Origin: Runella salmonicolor
Lineage (GTDB): Bacteria > Bacteroidota > Bacteroidia > Cytophagales > Spirosomataceae
Direction of reading: 5' to 3'
Assembly: GCF_024158025.1 (NCBI RefSeq)
Contig: NZ_JAMZEL010000007.1
Location: 1 to 64,000, forward strand
Length of the DNA stretch: 64,000 nt
Shown here piece after piece: positions 1 through 8,217 of this stretch (the stretch's first letter is position 1; each line of letters begins with the position of its first letter). Both the position numbers and the translations under genes were made by a program. A model generated the notes under the pieces. That model worked only from the letters and a program-made list of their open reading frames with translations. It searched no databases and was not told the origin of the DNA.

Positions 1-84
1 TCGCAAGGAAAGAGTTTGGCGCTTTTTTACACGTTCCACTAAATTCATCAATACTTTTGTCAGACGTTTATCGGGTAAGTTCAT
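1..84 (-). CDS. IS4-family (Tn5/IS50-like) transposase, N-terminal fragment at window edge
   Basis: Only the first 28 codons lie in the window; the gene continues beyond base 1. The visible residues include LPDKRLTKVLMNLVERV, which resembles the N-terminal DNA-binding segment of Tn5-type transposases (Tn5 has LGDPRRTARLVNVA at the same place). The reading frame points away from a candidate IS end at 103-121, as expected for a transposase whose N terminus lies just inside the outside end. The start codon is uncertain: the ATG at 82-84 is almost on top of an AGGGGA motif, and a non-ATG start upstream would fit the Tn5 length better. Assignment rests on a short stretch and on the neighbouring inverted repeat. 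Confidence 0.5.
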   Translation of the reverse strand, partial: MNLPDKRLTKVLMNLVERVKKRQTLSLR

Positions 85-102
85 TCCCCTAAGATAATCA
101 AT

Positions 103-121
103 ACTTGTGTATATACTTTAG
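103..121 (-). mobile_element. Terminal inverted repeat of IS50-like element
   Basis: Read on the minus strand, 121 to 103 is CTAAAGTATATACACAAGT. It matches the Tn5 outside end CTGACTCTTATACACAAGT at 14 of 19 positions, including the last 11 bases. The insertion sequence lies to the left, with its transposase reading away from this end. The other end and the target-site duplication are outside the window. Confidence 0.55.
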
Positions 122-1065
122 GTACTATACACATCTGACTTTAGCTCCCAATTGTTAAAGTTCGTATTGTTGATAAGCACCAACCCTGTATTATTAGCAG
201 CCTGTTTTATTTCTAACGTATATTGGGGGTTACCTGAATTTATACCGAATTTTCCGTTTCCAGCCCCCATAACAACATTGCCCCCAGGGATGTCATTCAG
301 CACGACCCGACTGTTGTTTTTGCCCGCCCGTATGTAGGTATCTTCAGCTACATCAAAATGAAAATGTGAATTGTGGGTAGTGCCCGATACCACCAATGAG
401 CCAGTTGTGTTGGCAGCACCGCGTGTTATCCACATACCAGTGGTGGAACTACCCCCGTTTCGCACTCCGATATTGCCATTGCTGAGTAATGTAAAAACCC
501 CAGTAGGAATACTAAAAGAAGACGTGGAGTTGGATGAACCATAATTAAATGTATTGATAAACATCGCTCCGGTGGTGGGGTCAAAAAACTGCGTAGCGGC
601 ATAGCCTTCTCCAATACGTCGTTGTATATTGCTGCCATCACGGTATTGATTGAAGCCAATCGTGGGCCAATTGCGTTGCAAAGAGAGCCCTGTCCCGTCG
701 GAGCCAAATACGGCCGACGTAGGGCCGTTGCCCAATGCACCAAACACCTCAAATTTTCCGCGCGTAGGTACTGAAATGCCCACGCCCACGTTGCCAGTGT
801 TGGTGGTACTCAAATCATTTCCTATCAATTGCCAGCCCGTTCCCGAAGCGGCGGTGCTGCCAAAGTTAGCCCAAAGCGTACCCGTCCAGTAGCTGAATTG
901 CTTCAAGTCTGAATCATACACCATCATGCCTTCCGTTTTGTTGGGCAAAGCATTTTTAGTAACGGTGCTCATTTTGGGTATCGTCACTCGATCAGGGAAA
1001 ATACCCTGCGCAAAAGTGGAAGTATATACCAATACCACCAGCCATAAACTTGCAAAATTTTTCAT
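118..1065 (-). pseudogene. Secreted tail-fibre-like protein, 3' end cut by IS insertion
   Basis: The 315-residue product starts with a signal peptide (MKNFASLWLVVLVYTSTFAQ). It continues with GMMVYDSDLKQFSYWTG and NVGVGISVPTRGKFEVFG, which are typical of Bacteroidota secreted proteins related to phage tail-fibre or collar segments; such proteins usually end with a trimeric or chaperone-like C-terminal region. Here that region is missing. The stop codon (118-120 on the minus strand) lies inside the IS inverted repeat at 103-121, so the last few residues and the stop are probably supplied by the insertion. No function is assigned. It could still be expressed as a truncated protein. Confidence 0.6.
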
Positions 1066-1250
1066 AAGACAGAGTGCGTTTTTATCAAATTTAGTGTAAA
1101 CCCATCAATAAAAATCCCACGACTCCCTAAACTTAGTATTCGGCAACGCCACAACCAGTAAAGCACTGATTATCTGAATCCTGAAGCACTTTTCTCTCCA
1201 ATAAAACTCGAAAATATAAATGATAAAAGACCCAAGCGACTGTATTAAAA

Positions 1251-1278
1251 AAGGGCAGACTCTTTTTCGTCTGCCCTT
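1251..1278 (-). terminator. Intrinsic terminator of the sugar isomerase-like gene
   Basis: Arms AAGGGCAGAC (1251-1260) and GTCTGCCCTT (1269-1278) form a perfect 10-bp stem with an 8-nt loop. On the minus strand a T run follows (TTTTTTAAT). It lies 9 bp after the stop codon of the minus-strand gene. Confidence 0.85.
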
Positions 1279-1286
1279 CCGATTTT

Positions 1287-2135
1287 TTATTTCGTTCGGC
1301 TATAGATTGCACGGAAGTTTTTTACACTTTCGGCAATTTCGGGGCCGTTGTTTTCCCAGTGATATTCGTATTCAACCGAGATAGGGCCTTTGAAGTTTTG
1401 GCGTTTCATTTCAGCAATCACGGCTTCTACTTTACAGTCGCCCATGCCCCACACTACGTCGTGATAACGACCTTCGGGTGTGTCTTTTTTCACGTCTTTA
1501 AAGTGCATTCCCAATACGTGCCCGTTCAGTTTTTTAAGACATTCGACTGGGTCAAGACCTGAGCGCACCCAGTGGCCAATGTCGGAGCAGGAGCCTACAT
1601 ATTTACTGCCGCCAATCGCCGCCAAGACGGTATCAGGATGCCAATAACGTGAAGGCTTGGGGTGGTTGTGCAAGGCCACATTTATCTTGTATTGGTCGGC
1701 CAATTTCCGCACCAACGGCATTTGGGCAGGCGAAGGCTCGGTGTTGATGTTCAAAACACCCATGTCTTTGGCAAATTCAAACAAAGTAGTCCATTCGGCA
1801 TCGGTTTTGGGGTTGACCACCCCGTACGCTACAATCGTCAGGCCTTTGTCTTTTACCAGTTTCTTCACCGCCGTACGCGTAGCAGCATCCATGCTGAAAT
1901 CCATTTTTCCTTCCAGCCCACCGCCGATGGTTTGCCCTGGGAATGCTTCTACGTATTTGAGACCGCAGCTGTCTATTTTGCGGATGGCTTCGGCAAACGT
2001 AAACAACCGAAACGAGTAGGCCTGAGAACCGAGTTTCCAACCTGCCTTGTCTTCGGGCGTTTTCTGAGCCTGTACAGATAAAGCCCCCATAGAAAGCAGC
2101 AATCCGCATAGGAGGTATTGTGTGATTTGTTTCAT
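1287..2135 (-). CDS. Secreted sugar phosphate isomerase/epimerase-like TIM-barrel protein
   Basis: A 282-residue protein with an N-terminal signal peptide ending near ALSVQAQ, so probably exported. The body fits the AP-endonuclease-2-like TIM-barrel family (xylose isomerase-like): GLKYVEAFPG near residue 60, INTEPSP near 130, VALHNHPKP near 153, and GMHFKDVKK and ISVEYEYHWE in the C-terminal half. These histidine-, aspartate- and glutamate-rich strands are where that family binds its divalent metal. Exported members are common in Bacteroidota carbohydrate metabolism, but the substrate cannot be read here. It stands alone, with a terminator just downstream. The gap upstream (2136-2392) separates it from the divergent PadR locus. 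Confidence 0.85.
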   Translation of the reverse strand: MKQITQYLLCGLLLSMGALSVQAQKTPEDKAGWKLGSQAYSFRLFTFAEAIRKIDSCGLKYVEAFPGQTIGGGLEGKMDFSMDAATRTAVKKLVKDKGLTIVAYGVVNPKTDAEWTTLFEFAKDMGVLNINTEPSPAQMPLVRKLADQYKINVALHNHPKPSRYWHPDTVLAAIGGSKYVGSCSDIGHWVRSGLDPVECLKKLNGHVLGMHFKDVKKDTPEGRYHDVVWGMGDCKVEAVIAEMKRQNFKGPISVEYEYHWENNGPEIAESVKNFRAIYSRTK

Positions 2136-2247
2136 AGAATCAATGATTTGTTTTTTTAAAAAGGGTTTGGTTATCTGCCTTTACCTATACGTCGAATTTT
2201 TTAACCACAAAGAACACTAAGAATTCATAAAGCGCACAAAGTCTCTT

Positions 2248-2283
2248 TGTCCCAAAGCGTACAAAGTTGTCCGATTATGGACA
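2248..2283. promoter_or_regulatory. Paired TGTCC-N6-GGACA operators upstream of the PadR-permease locus
   Basis: The promoter-proximal site (2268-2283, TGTCCGATTATGGACA) is a perfect inverted repeat. The distal site (2248-2263, TGTCCCAAAGCGTACA) has one mismatch in its right half. Start-to-start spacing is 20 bp, about two helical turns. The same pair occurs before four other transcription units in this window. Inferred role: upstream binding sites for a sigma-54 activator, at about -100 and -120 from the predicted start. Confidence 0.75.
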
Positions 2284-2349
2284 ATCAGTACAATCGTTTC
2301 TTTTTTGTAAGACTCTAATAATCAATTATTTAATAACTAAATTTTTCAA

Positions 2350-2365
2350 TGGCAAACTATTTGCT
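2350..2365 (+). promoter_or_regulatory. Sigma-54 (-24/-12) promoter
   Basis: TGGCAAACTATTTGCT matches the sigma-54 consensus (TGGCAC-N5-TTGC) with GG at 2351-2352 and GC at 2363-2364 at the correct spacing. It is the closest to consensus of the five in this window. The predicted transcription start is near 2376, 17 bp before the PadR start codon. Its GG lies 68 bp after the perfect operator, compared with 55-57 bp at the other four loci. Confidence 0.75.
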
Positions 2366-2392
2366 CAGCAAAAGTAGAAATAATACAAACCG

Positions 2393-2725
2393 ATGAAACG
2401 GACGTATCTAGGAGAATTTGAAGAAATCGTTTTACTGACCGTTGCCGTGCTAGATGGCCAAGCCTACGGCGTAGTGCTCATGCACGAAATCATTGAACAA
2501 ACGGGCCGGAGTGTTCGACTGAATCAGGTGCATTCGGCCTTGCAACGTCTGGAATAAAAAGGGATGGTCAGCTCAGAGATGGGCGAACCTACCAACGAGC
2601 GCGGCGGACGCCGCAAACGCCTGTTTTCAGTTACGGCCTACGGGCACCGCACCTTGCAAGAAATTCAGGAAGTGCGGGTCAGTTTTTGGAGCAGATTAAC
2701 GAGCCCCTTGAAATTATCTGTTTAA
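2393..2725 (+). pseudogene. PadR-family regulator with in-frame stop codon
   Basis: Translation from 2393 gives a PadR winged-helix N terminus (YLGEFEEIVLLTVAVLDG, then GVVLMHEIIEQTG and VHSALQRLE). Codon 55 is TAA (2555-2557). The same frame then continues with KGMVSSEMGEPTNERGGRRK and RLFSVTAYGHRTLQEIQE to a stop at 2723-2725, giving the usual ~110-codon PadR length. The stop falls where the family normally has LEEKG, so one G-to-T change (GAA to TAA) explains it. PadR regulators are typically paired with prefix-bearing permeases such as the one that follows. Either this is a recent nonsense mutation or a sequencing error. Confidence 0.75.
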
Positions 2726-2739
2726 CGCAGCCTTTACCG

Positions 2740-2911
2740 ATGAAAACCCAACCGCCCATCTTAGCCGATAAGTTACTCAAATGGTTTTGCGCCCCGCATT
2801 TGTTGGAAGACATTCAACCGGGCCGCTGGAGCGGGCGACCTCCACGAAGAGTTTGCTTTCCAAGTCAAACGCATCGGCTTACGGGGTGCGCAGTGGCTTT
2901 ACTGGCGGGAA
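2740..2911 (+). pseudogene. Frameshifted N-terminal prefix domain of the downstream permease
   Basis: From ATG 2740, 14 bp after the PadR frame ends, the frame reads ILADKLLKWFCAPHLLEDIQ and then loses similarity. In the frame of the downstream permease, sequence from 2831 reads GDLHEEFAFQVKRIGLRGAQ and then YWREVLGFMKPRYIKR. Together these make the PadR-associated prefix found in front of some Bacteroidota FtsX-like permeases (called permease prefix domain 2, from memory). One extra G in the GGG run at 2833-2835 would account for the shift; removing it gives DIQPGRWSGDLHEEF. A longer 16-nt insertion after DIQ is the alternative. Confidence 0.7.
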
Positions 2912-5374
2912 GTGCTGGGATTTATGAAGCCCAGATACATTAAACGACTCCCTCAACAATATCCGACAACCTATTCATACAGCCCCGATATGTTACAAAA
3001 CTATTTCAAAATTGCGGTTCGAAATCTCCTTAAAAACCGTACGTTTTCAATCATCAATATTTCTGGATTGGCCATTGGGCTGGTCTGCTGTCTGGCCATT
3101 GGACTGTACGTATGGGACGAATACCAATACGACCGCGCCGTGCCGCAATTTGAACAGATATATCGGGTGACGGAAAGGCAAAAACAAGCCACTGGGCTTT
3201 ATGACATTGCCGTAACTCCCGGCCCGCTGGCTCCGGCGCTCAAAAATGATTTTCCCGAAATCACCGAGACAGTCCGTATCGGGGCTTGGTCGGGATTGCT
3301 TCAATACCAACAAACTGCGGTGGAACCCGAAGCCATGCGGGTAGTTGACCCTTCTTTTTTATCGTTTTTTGGGTTCAAACTCTTAAAAGGGAATCCGCAA
3401 ACGGTTTTATCCTCGCCCGACGAAATCGTTATCAGCGAAGCCGTGGCCGAGCGTTTTTTTGGCAAAGACTGGCGAGCTCAATCCGTTTTAGGAAAAACCA
3501 TCCATTATAATCAAGAACGTCCGCTTCGGTTGTCGGGCATTGTTGAAAACGCTCCTGCGCGTTCGCATCTTCAATTTGATGTATTGTTGCCCTTTAAATA
3601 TTTTGAATTAAATGATAAATGGAGCTACAATTGGGACAGCAATAATTACCATACCTACCTCAAAATCAGACCAGATGCCAACATTGCCACTTTCAGTCAG
3701 AAGCTGGTAGGCCAACTAAAAAAATACAATAAAGGCAACGAAACACCGCTTTTGCTGCAACCCCTGCGTGATATTCATTTGTATTCGGACTTCGATTTCG
3801 GCACCGATTGGGGCAAGCACGGCGACATCCGCTACGTCCGAATCTTCATCATTGTGGGGTTGATTGTACTGCTCATTGCTCTATTCAATTTCATCAATTT
3901 ATCTACCGCACGGGCCACGCAACGGGCACGGGAAGTAGGAGTTCGCAAAAGCGTGGGGGCGTTACGCTCCAGCCTGATTGCGCAGTTTTGGGGCGAGTCT
4001 TTGTTAATGACCTCGTTGGCGTTGGGCATTGGATTGGTACTGCTTCACTCATTAATTCCTTTTTTCAACGAGTTATCTGGTAAGGTAATGACGGTACCTT
4101 TCCAACAACCGCTGTTTTGGGTTTCCATGGTGGGCGTGTTACTATTTATCAGCTTTTTGACTGGACTGTATCCCGCTTTTTATCTTTCTTCTTTTCGTCC
4201 GGTCAGTGTGTTGAAAGGCGTTTTCGATAAAAAATCAGGTGTCGGCTTTCGGAAAACATTGGTCGTGACCCAATTTGTGATGTCCATCGTGTTGATTATC
4301 GGCACTATGGGGCTATACCAGCAATTGCAATTCATGCAAAACAAAAAATTAGGTTTTGATAAAGAACAGTTACTCTATGTACGCCTCAAAGGTGATACTC
4401 GCCAAAAAGCCATGACGCTGAAAGAGTTACTGACAAAACAGAGCAGTATTGCATCGGTTTCGGCTACCACGAGTACGTTGGTTAATATGCAAAACACTTC
4501 GTATATCGAATGGGACGGAAAGACCCCCAAAAATGAATTTTTGATCACCCAAATGAACGTGGACGCTGATTTTCTAAAAACAACTGGCATGACGCTGGCC
4601 GCGGGGCGCAACTTCTCTGCCTCCATAGCAAGCGACAGAAGTAACAAGTTCGGCACCTATCTCATCAACGAAACCGCCGCTCGCCGCATGGGGTGGACAC
4701 CGCAAAAAGCACTGGGTAAAAAAGTAAATTTTTGGGGCTTGGACGGAGAAATTGTAGGGGTATTACGCGACTTCCATTTCCGCCCGATGAATGTTAAAAT
4801 CGAACCATTCATCGTCCGCTTTCGCCCTAAAGAAGCCTATTTCAATCTATTAATCAAAACTCGCCCCAAAACTGCGCAACAAGCCTTGGCCGACATTGCC
4901 CGAATCTATAAAAAAATTGAACCAAATCAACCGTTCAGTTACGGGTTTGTCAATGATGATTTGGAACGCCAATATGCCCTTGAGCAACGCACTGGACAGC
5001 TGCTTTTATGCTTTTCTCTTCTCACGATTTTGATTGCCTGCTTGGGTTTGTTTGGTTTGGCCACTTTTACCGCCGAGCAACGCATCAAAGAAATCGGTAT
5101 TCGAAAAGTAATGGGAGCCTCCATTGCGAGCATTACTACCTTGCTGTCCAAAGATTTTATCAAATTGGTGTTGATTGCCAACGGCATTGCATTTCCGTTG
5201 GCCCACTACGGCCTAAACCACTGGCTACACGATTTTGAGTATCGTATCGGTATTGAATGGTGGATTTTTGGCGTGGCTGGTATCTCGGCCATTGGAATTT
5301 CCTTGCTAACGGTGAGTTTTCAGGCGATTAAAGCCGCGCTGATGAATCCAGTGAAAAGTTTAAAAACGGAATAA
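2912..5374 (+). CDS. FtsX/MacB-type ABC permease (P1), prefix frameshifted
   Basis: An 820-residue inner-membrane permease with the layout shared by all twelve paralogues in this window. An N-terminal MLQNYFKIAVRNL segment leads to TM1, followed by a large MacB-like periplasmic domain. A first FtsX unit follows, with three membrane segments and a cytosolic RAREVGVRKSVGALRSS coupling segment. A further membrane segment leads to a second periplasmic domain and a final FtsX unit (RIKEIGIRKVMGASIAS), ending NPVKSLKTE. There is no nucleotide-binding domain, so an ATPase must come from elsewhere. In the MacB/LolC family such proteins couple ATP hydrolysis to periplasmic shape changes rather than moving substrate through the membrane. 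The first 26 residues before MLQNYF belong to the broken prefix domain. The substrate is unknown. Confidence 0.9.
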   Translation: MLGFMKPRYIKRLPQQYPTTYSYSPDMLQNYFKIAVRNLLKNRTFSIINISGLAIGLVCCLAIGLYVWDEYQYDRAVPQFEQIYRVTERQKQATGLYDIAVTPGPLAPALKNDFPEITETVRIGAWSGLLQYQQTAVEPEAMRVVDPSFLSFFGFKLLKGNPQTVLSSPDEIVISEAVAERFFGKDWRAQSVLGKTIHYNQERPLRLSGIVENAPARSHLQFDVLLPFKYFELNDKWSYNWDSNNYHTYLKIRPDANIATFSQKLVGQLKKYNKGNETPLLLQPLRDIHLYSDFDFGTDWGKHGDIRYVRIFIIVGLIVLLIALFNFINLSTARATQRAREVGVRKSVGALRSSLIAQFWGESLLMTSLALGIGLVLLHSLIPFFNELSGKVMTVPFQQPLFWVSMVGVLLFISFLTGLYPAFYLSSFRPVSVLKGVFDKKSGVGFRKTLVVTQFVMSIVLIIGTMGLYQQLQFMQNKKLGFDKEQLLYVRLKGDTRQKAMTLKELLTKQSSIASVSATTSTLVNMQNTSYIEWDGKTPKNEFLITQMNVDADFLKTTGMTLAAGRNFSASIASDRSNKFGTYLINETAARRMGWTPQKALGKKVNFWGLDGEIVGVLRDFHFRPMNVKIEPFIVRFRPKEAYFNLLIKTRPKTAQQALADIARIYKKIEPNQPFSYGFVNDDLERQYALEQRTGQLLLCFSLLTILIACLGLFGLATFTAEQRIKEIGIRKVMGASIASITTLLSKDFIKLVLIANGIAFPLAHYGLNHWLHDFEYRIGIEWWIFGVAGISAIGISLLTVSFQAIKAALMNPVKSLKTE

Positions 5375-5457
5375 AGTTTGAAAAAAGAAAAACGGAACCC
5401 GGAGAAAAGAGAAGAAGCGACGCTTGCCGATAAAATTGGTAGAAGGAATTTCACGTC

Positions 5458-6078
5458 ATGAAAAATCCTAAACTCATTGTACAACAAGGCTATGACCGCC
5501 TAGGCAGTCGCTACCGCGAACACTATGAAAATGCGAACCCAGAACGGTATGTTGATTGGCTAACAAAATTAGCTCAACTATTGCCATCCAATGCCAACCT
5601 CCTTGAGCTAGGCTGTGCCGATGGGATTCCAACGGCCCGTTTTCTAAGCCAAGGTTTCAAGTACTTAGGAATAGACATTTCTCCTGTACAAATCGAACTG
5701 GCTCGCACAAACGTTCCTAATGCTCACTTTGAGGTCGCCGATATGTCTATCTTAAGCTTTCCTGCCTCTTCGTTTGAGGGGATTATTGCCCTGTATTCGA
5801 TTATTCATGTTCCTCTGGCTGAGCAACCTGCGCTAATCAAAGCGGTCTATCAATGGCTTAAGCCCAACGGCTATTTTCTCTGTGTGGTGGGGGCTGATGA
5901 GTGGACAGGTACAGAAGCAAACTGGATTGAATCTGGTACGCTTATGTACTGGAGTCAAGCGGATGCGGCCACGTATCAATCATGGTTTATTGAAAGTGGA
6001 TTTAAGATTGTTGAACATTGCTTTGTGCCCGAAGGTACCAGCGGCCACGCCTTCTTTTTCGTACAAAAGATAGCATAG
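5458..6078 (+). CDS. Class I SAM-dependent methyltransferase
   Basis: A 206-residue protein with a Rossmann-type methyltransferase core. LLELGCADG (near residue 48) is the glycine-rich AdoMet-binding motif I, YLGIDISPVQIELAR carries the acidic residue of motif II, and FEVADMSILSFP matches the motif III region. SIIHVPLAEQ and WLKPNGYFLCVVG follow as in small-molecule methyltransferases of the Methyltransf_11/25 type. No signal peptide or membrane segment is seen, so it is cytosolic. It starts 83 bp after permease P1 and could be read from the same transcript, as no terminator is visible between them. The substrate cannot be predicted. Confidence 0.85.
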   Translation: MKNPKLIVQQGYDRLGSRYREHYENANPERYVDWLTKLAQLLPSNANLLELGCADGIPTARFLSQGFKYLGIDISPVQIELARTNVPNAHFEVADMSILSFPASSFEGIIALYSIIHVPLAEQPALIKAVYQWLKPNGYFLCVVGADEWTGTEANWIESGTLMYWSQADAATYQSWFIESGFKIVEHCFVPEGTSGHAFFFVQKIA

Positions 6079-6202
6079 ATTTAACAAAAATTGCCTAATG
6101 GCTCACCCCCTTTATGATTTCGTGTTTTTTTAGGTCATTAGAGCTTTGCCAATCATGCCAAAATTTGTATTTTTACCATAACATTCTCTATTTTGATTCG
6201 GT

Positions 6203-7252
6203 GTGCAAACAATAATTACCGACGATTCTCAACGTGCTAAACCCAACGACAAATGGTTTCGACTCATCGGAGTTCCCGTGTCGGTTTTGCCATTTGTATT
6301 CTTTTACATACGAGAATATGGTTTTGAGTGGTCATTGGTGTGGCTGACCTTTGGTTGGGGATTGATAACAACAGGCCTAAGTTGGGAATTGCTACGCTGG
6401 TGGGTATTTCAGGCGAGGGCCAAGTATTTCCAAATTGATAATACTGGTCGGCGCGTTCTACTTACGTTTATCGGTTACGCGGTATTAACCTCCTTGATAC
6501 AGCCCATCGAAACTTGGGGGCTCAGCCAGATTGACCCTACGGGTCTAATTGCTGATCCAACTCCCCGCGTGTATCTTACCCATATTGCGATGGCCATTTC
6601 GTTTGCTTTCATTGTGGGGGGCGTCTATGAGGTCATTTACTACCTAAAATTGTACCGATTAGCCCTGACGGACGCCGAAGCCCTCAAGAAGGCAAAGATG
6701 CAAACCGAGTTAGATGCGCTACGCCAGCAAGTTAATCCACACTTTTTGTTCAATAGCCTGAATTCGTTAACGGCCCTAATCGGCGAAGACCCGCAGAAAG
6801 CCGAAACCTTTAGTGAGGAGCTGAGTTCGGTATATCGATATCTACTCCGCTGCAACGACGCAACATTGGTGCCGCTGTCGGCAGAACTAGACTTTCTTAA
6901 CTCCTACTACCACTTACTCAAAACTCGTCATGGAGATTCACTTATATTAACCGCAAATGTTTTGCCCAACGGTGAGGAGCGGCAACTCCCCCCCTTAACG
7001 CTGCAACTATTGATTGAGAACGCCGTTAAGCACAACATCATATTGCCCGAACAGCCACTAAACATCAATTTGTATCTTGACGAATCAAACTGGCTTGTGG
7101 TCAGCAACAACATACAGCGTAAATCTACTCGGGTGTTGAGCAACGGCGTGGGCTTGAGTAATATATTGACCAAGTATCGAATGCTAGGACAACCCGCGCC
7201 CATCATTGAGGATGACGGGCGCGAATTTCGCGTTACCCTACCACTGGTGTGA
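6203..7252 (+). CDS. LytS-type sensor histidine kinase (orphan)
   Basis: A 349-residue membrane kinase of the His_kinase/LytS class. There are four hydrophobic segments in the first ~150 residues (around 20-38, 45-60, 85-102 and 127-148), then a short coiled linker. The phosphoacceptor box is RQQVNPHFLFNSLNSLTAL with His at about 180, and the ATP-binding N box is LLIENAVKHN near 270. The start is GTG at 6203; no in-frame ATG occurs near the N terminus. Such kinases normally act with a LytTR response regulator, but none is adjacent (downstream is a convergent cupin gene). A regulator elsewhere, such as the pair at 17148-18937, could serve, though nothing here shows that. Confidence 0.85.
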   Translation: MQTIITDDSQRAKPNDKWFRLIGVPVSVLPFVFFYIREYGFEWSLVWLTFGWGLITTGLSWELLRWWVFQARAKYFQIDNTGRRVLLTFIGYAVLTSLIQPIETWGLSQIDPTGLIADPTPRVYLTHIAMAISFAFIVGGVYEVIYYLKLYRLALTDAEALKKAKMQTELDALRQQVNPHFLFNSLNSLTALIGEDPQKAETFSEELSSVYRYLLRCNDATLVPLSAELDFLNSYYHLLKTRHGDSLILTANVLPNGEERQLPPLTLQLLIENAVKHNIILPEQPLNINLYLDESNWLVVSNNIQRKSTRVLSNGVGLSNILTKYRMLGQPAPIIEDDGREFRVTLPLV

Positions 7253-7308
7253 TTTTCTATGCCATGCCCCTTAATAGATTTTAGTTTTGAGCAAGTTGTG
7301 GGGTTGTT

Positions 7309-7866
7309 TTAGAGGTGTTTTACTGGTTCGGGGGCATCTTTAAAATGCTCGTATTTGTTAAGTAGTTTACCGATTCGATACACGACGGGCAGAATAACTT
7401 TCCTGACAAAAACGGGCATTTCGTTCATCTCATATTCGCTTGCATAACGGATGATGAGATAAGCTGCATCAAAAACTTCAGGTTGGGCTTTGCCTGATTT
7501 TTTTTGAGCGGCAAAAATACTGCTCAGAAAAAAAATACTGGTGTTGGCAGGCTTCAACCACCCTTCACAGTGCAACACATCTGGGCCAGCGTTCCAAAAA
7601 CGGTGCGGGGTACCTCGTTTGAACACAATCGACTCTCCCGCATTGGCGTACTGCTCTGGCTGTCCAGCCAACTGATACCCAATTCGCCCTTTCAAGACTG
7701 TAAAACCTTCATCTTGTAGCCAATGTGTGTGCATGGGTGGGCCACTACCGGGTTGCACAAAATTCTCGGCGACCAAAACGTCCCCGTCTGGTTCGTGTAA
7801 TAAACGCTTGAAAATCAACTTTTCACCAAGGAAATTATCGATGGTATGTGGCAATAAATAGTTCAT
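7309..7866 (-). CDS. Cupin-domain protein
   Basis: A 185-residue protein with a single cupin beta-barrel in its first ~105 residues. GSGPPMHTHWLQDEGFTVLKG contains the first cupin motif (two His and a Glu as likely metal ligands). AGESIVFKRGTPHRFWNAG is the second motif with its His. The last ~80 residues (from PANTSIFFLSSIF) are helical and hydrophobic in places; I do not recognise them. No signal peptide is seen. It is transcribed towards the kinase gene and ends 57 bp from it. The enzymatic or binding role is unknown. Confidence 0.8.
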   Translation of the reverse strand: MNYLLPHTIDNFLGEKLIFKRLLHEPDGDVLVAENFVQPGSGPPMHTHWLQDEGFTVLKGRIGYQLAGQPEQYANAGESIVFKRGTPHRFWNAGPDVLHCEGWLKPANTSIFFLSSIFAAQKKSGKAQPEVFDAAYLIIRYASEYEMNEMPVFVRKVILPVVYRIGKLLNKYEHFKDAPEPVKHL

Positions 7867-8217
7867 AGCTGTAATAAAGTTTATTGTTTATTTGAAATTT
7901 ATCATTGATGCATCTTACACATGAATACACCGTTAAGGACTGTTTATAATAAAAACTTTCAATGGCATACTTGACTACTGTACCATGAAGTATGGGTGCA
8001 AAGATGGACCTTGGGTTAAGCGTGGCCAATAGTGAATGAAATAGAACGGAAAAAGTTGTCATTAAAGCGACTTAATAGGGACATAAAACAACTCCTATTA
8101 ATAATCAACAAATGATATGCAGCGCTTGAAACGGCCCGATGAAGCCCAAAAAAATAGGTATCTGTTGTAGGTATTCTAATGAGAGACAGAACTTTATTGA
8201 GTAAGTCCGACTAAGTC
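7867..8217. other. Intergenic region, nothing recognised
   Basis: A 351-bp AT-rich space between the divergent cupin and DUF4249 genes. It should hold both promoters, but no clear Bacteroidota promoter pair, operator palindrome or RNA gene was seen. Short open frames here have no recognisable features. Confidence 0.4.

Noticed and set aside
126..139. TATACACATCTGAC resembles the Tn5 mosaic end and sequencing-library adapter sequence, raising the idea of adapter contamination.
   Set aside because: The match is 14 bases within an intact reading frame. It is not joined to the rest of the adapter, and the IS-like end at 103-121 explains the junction better. It may be a chance resemblance or part of the insertion target.
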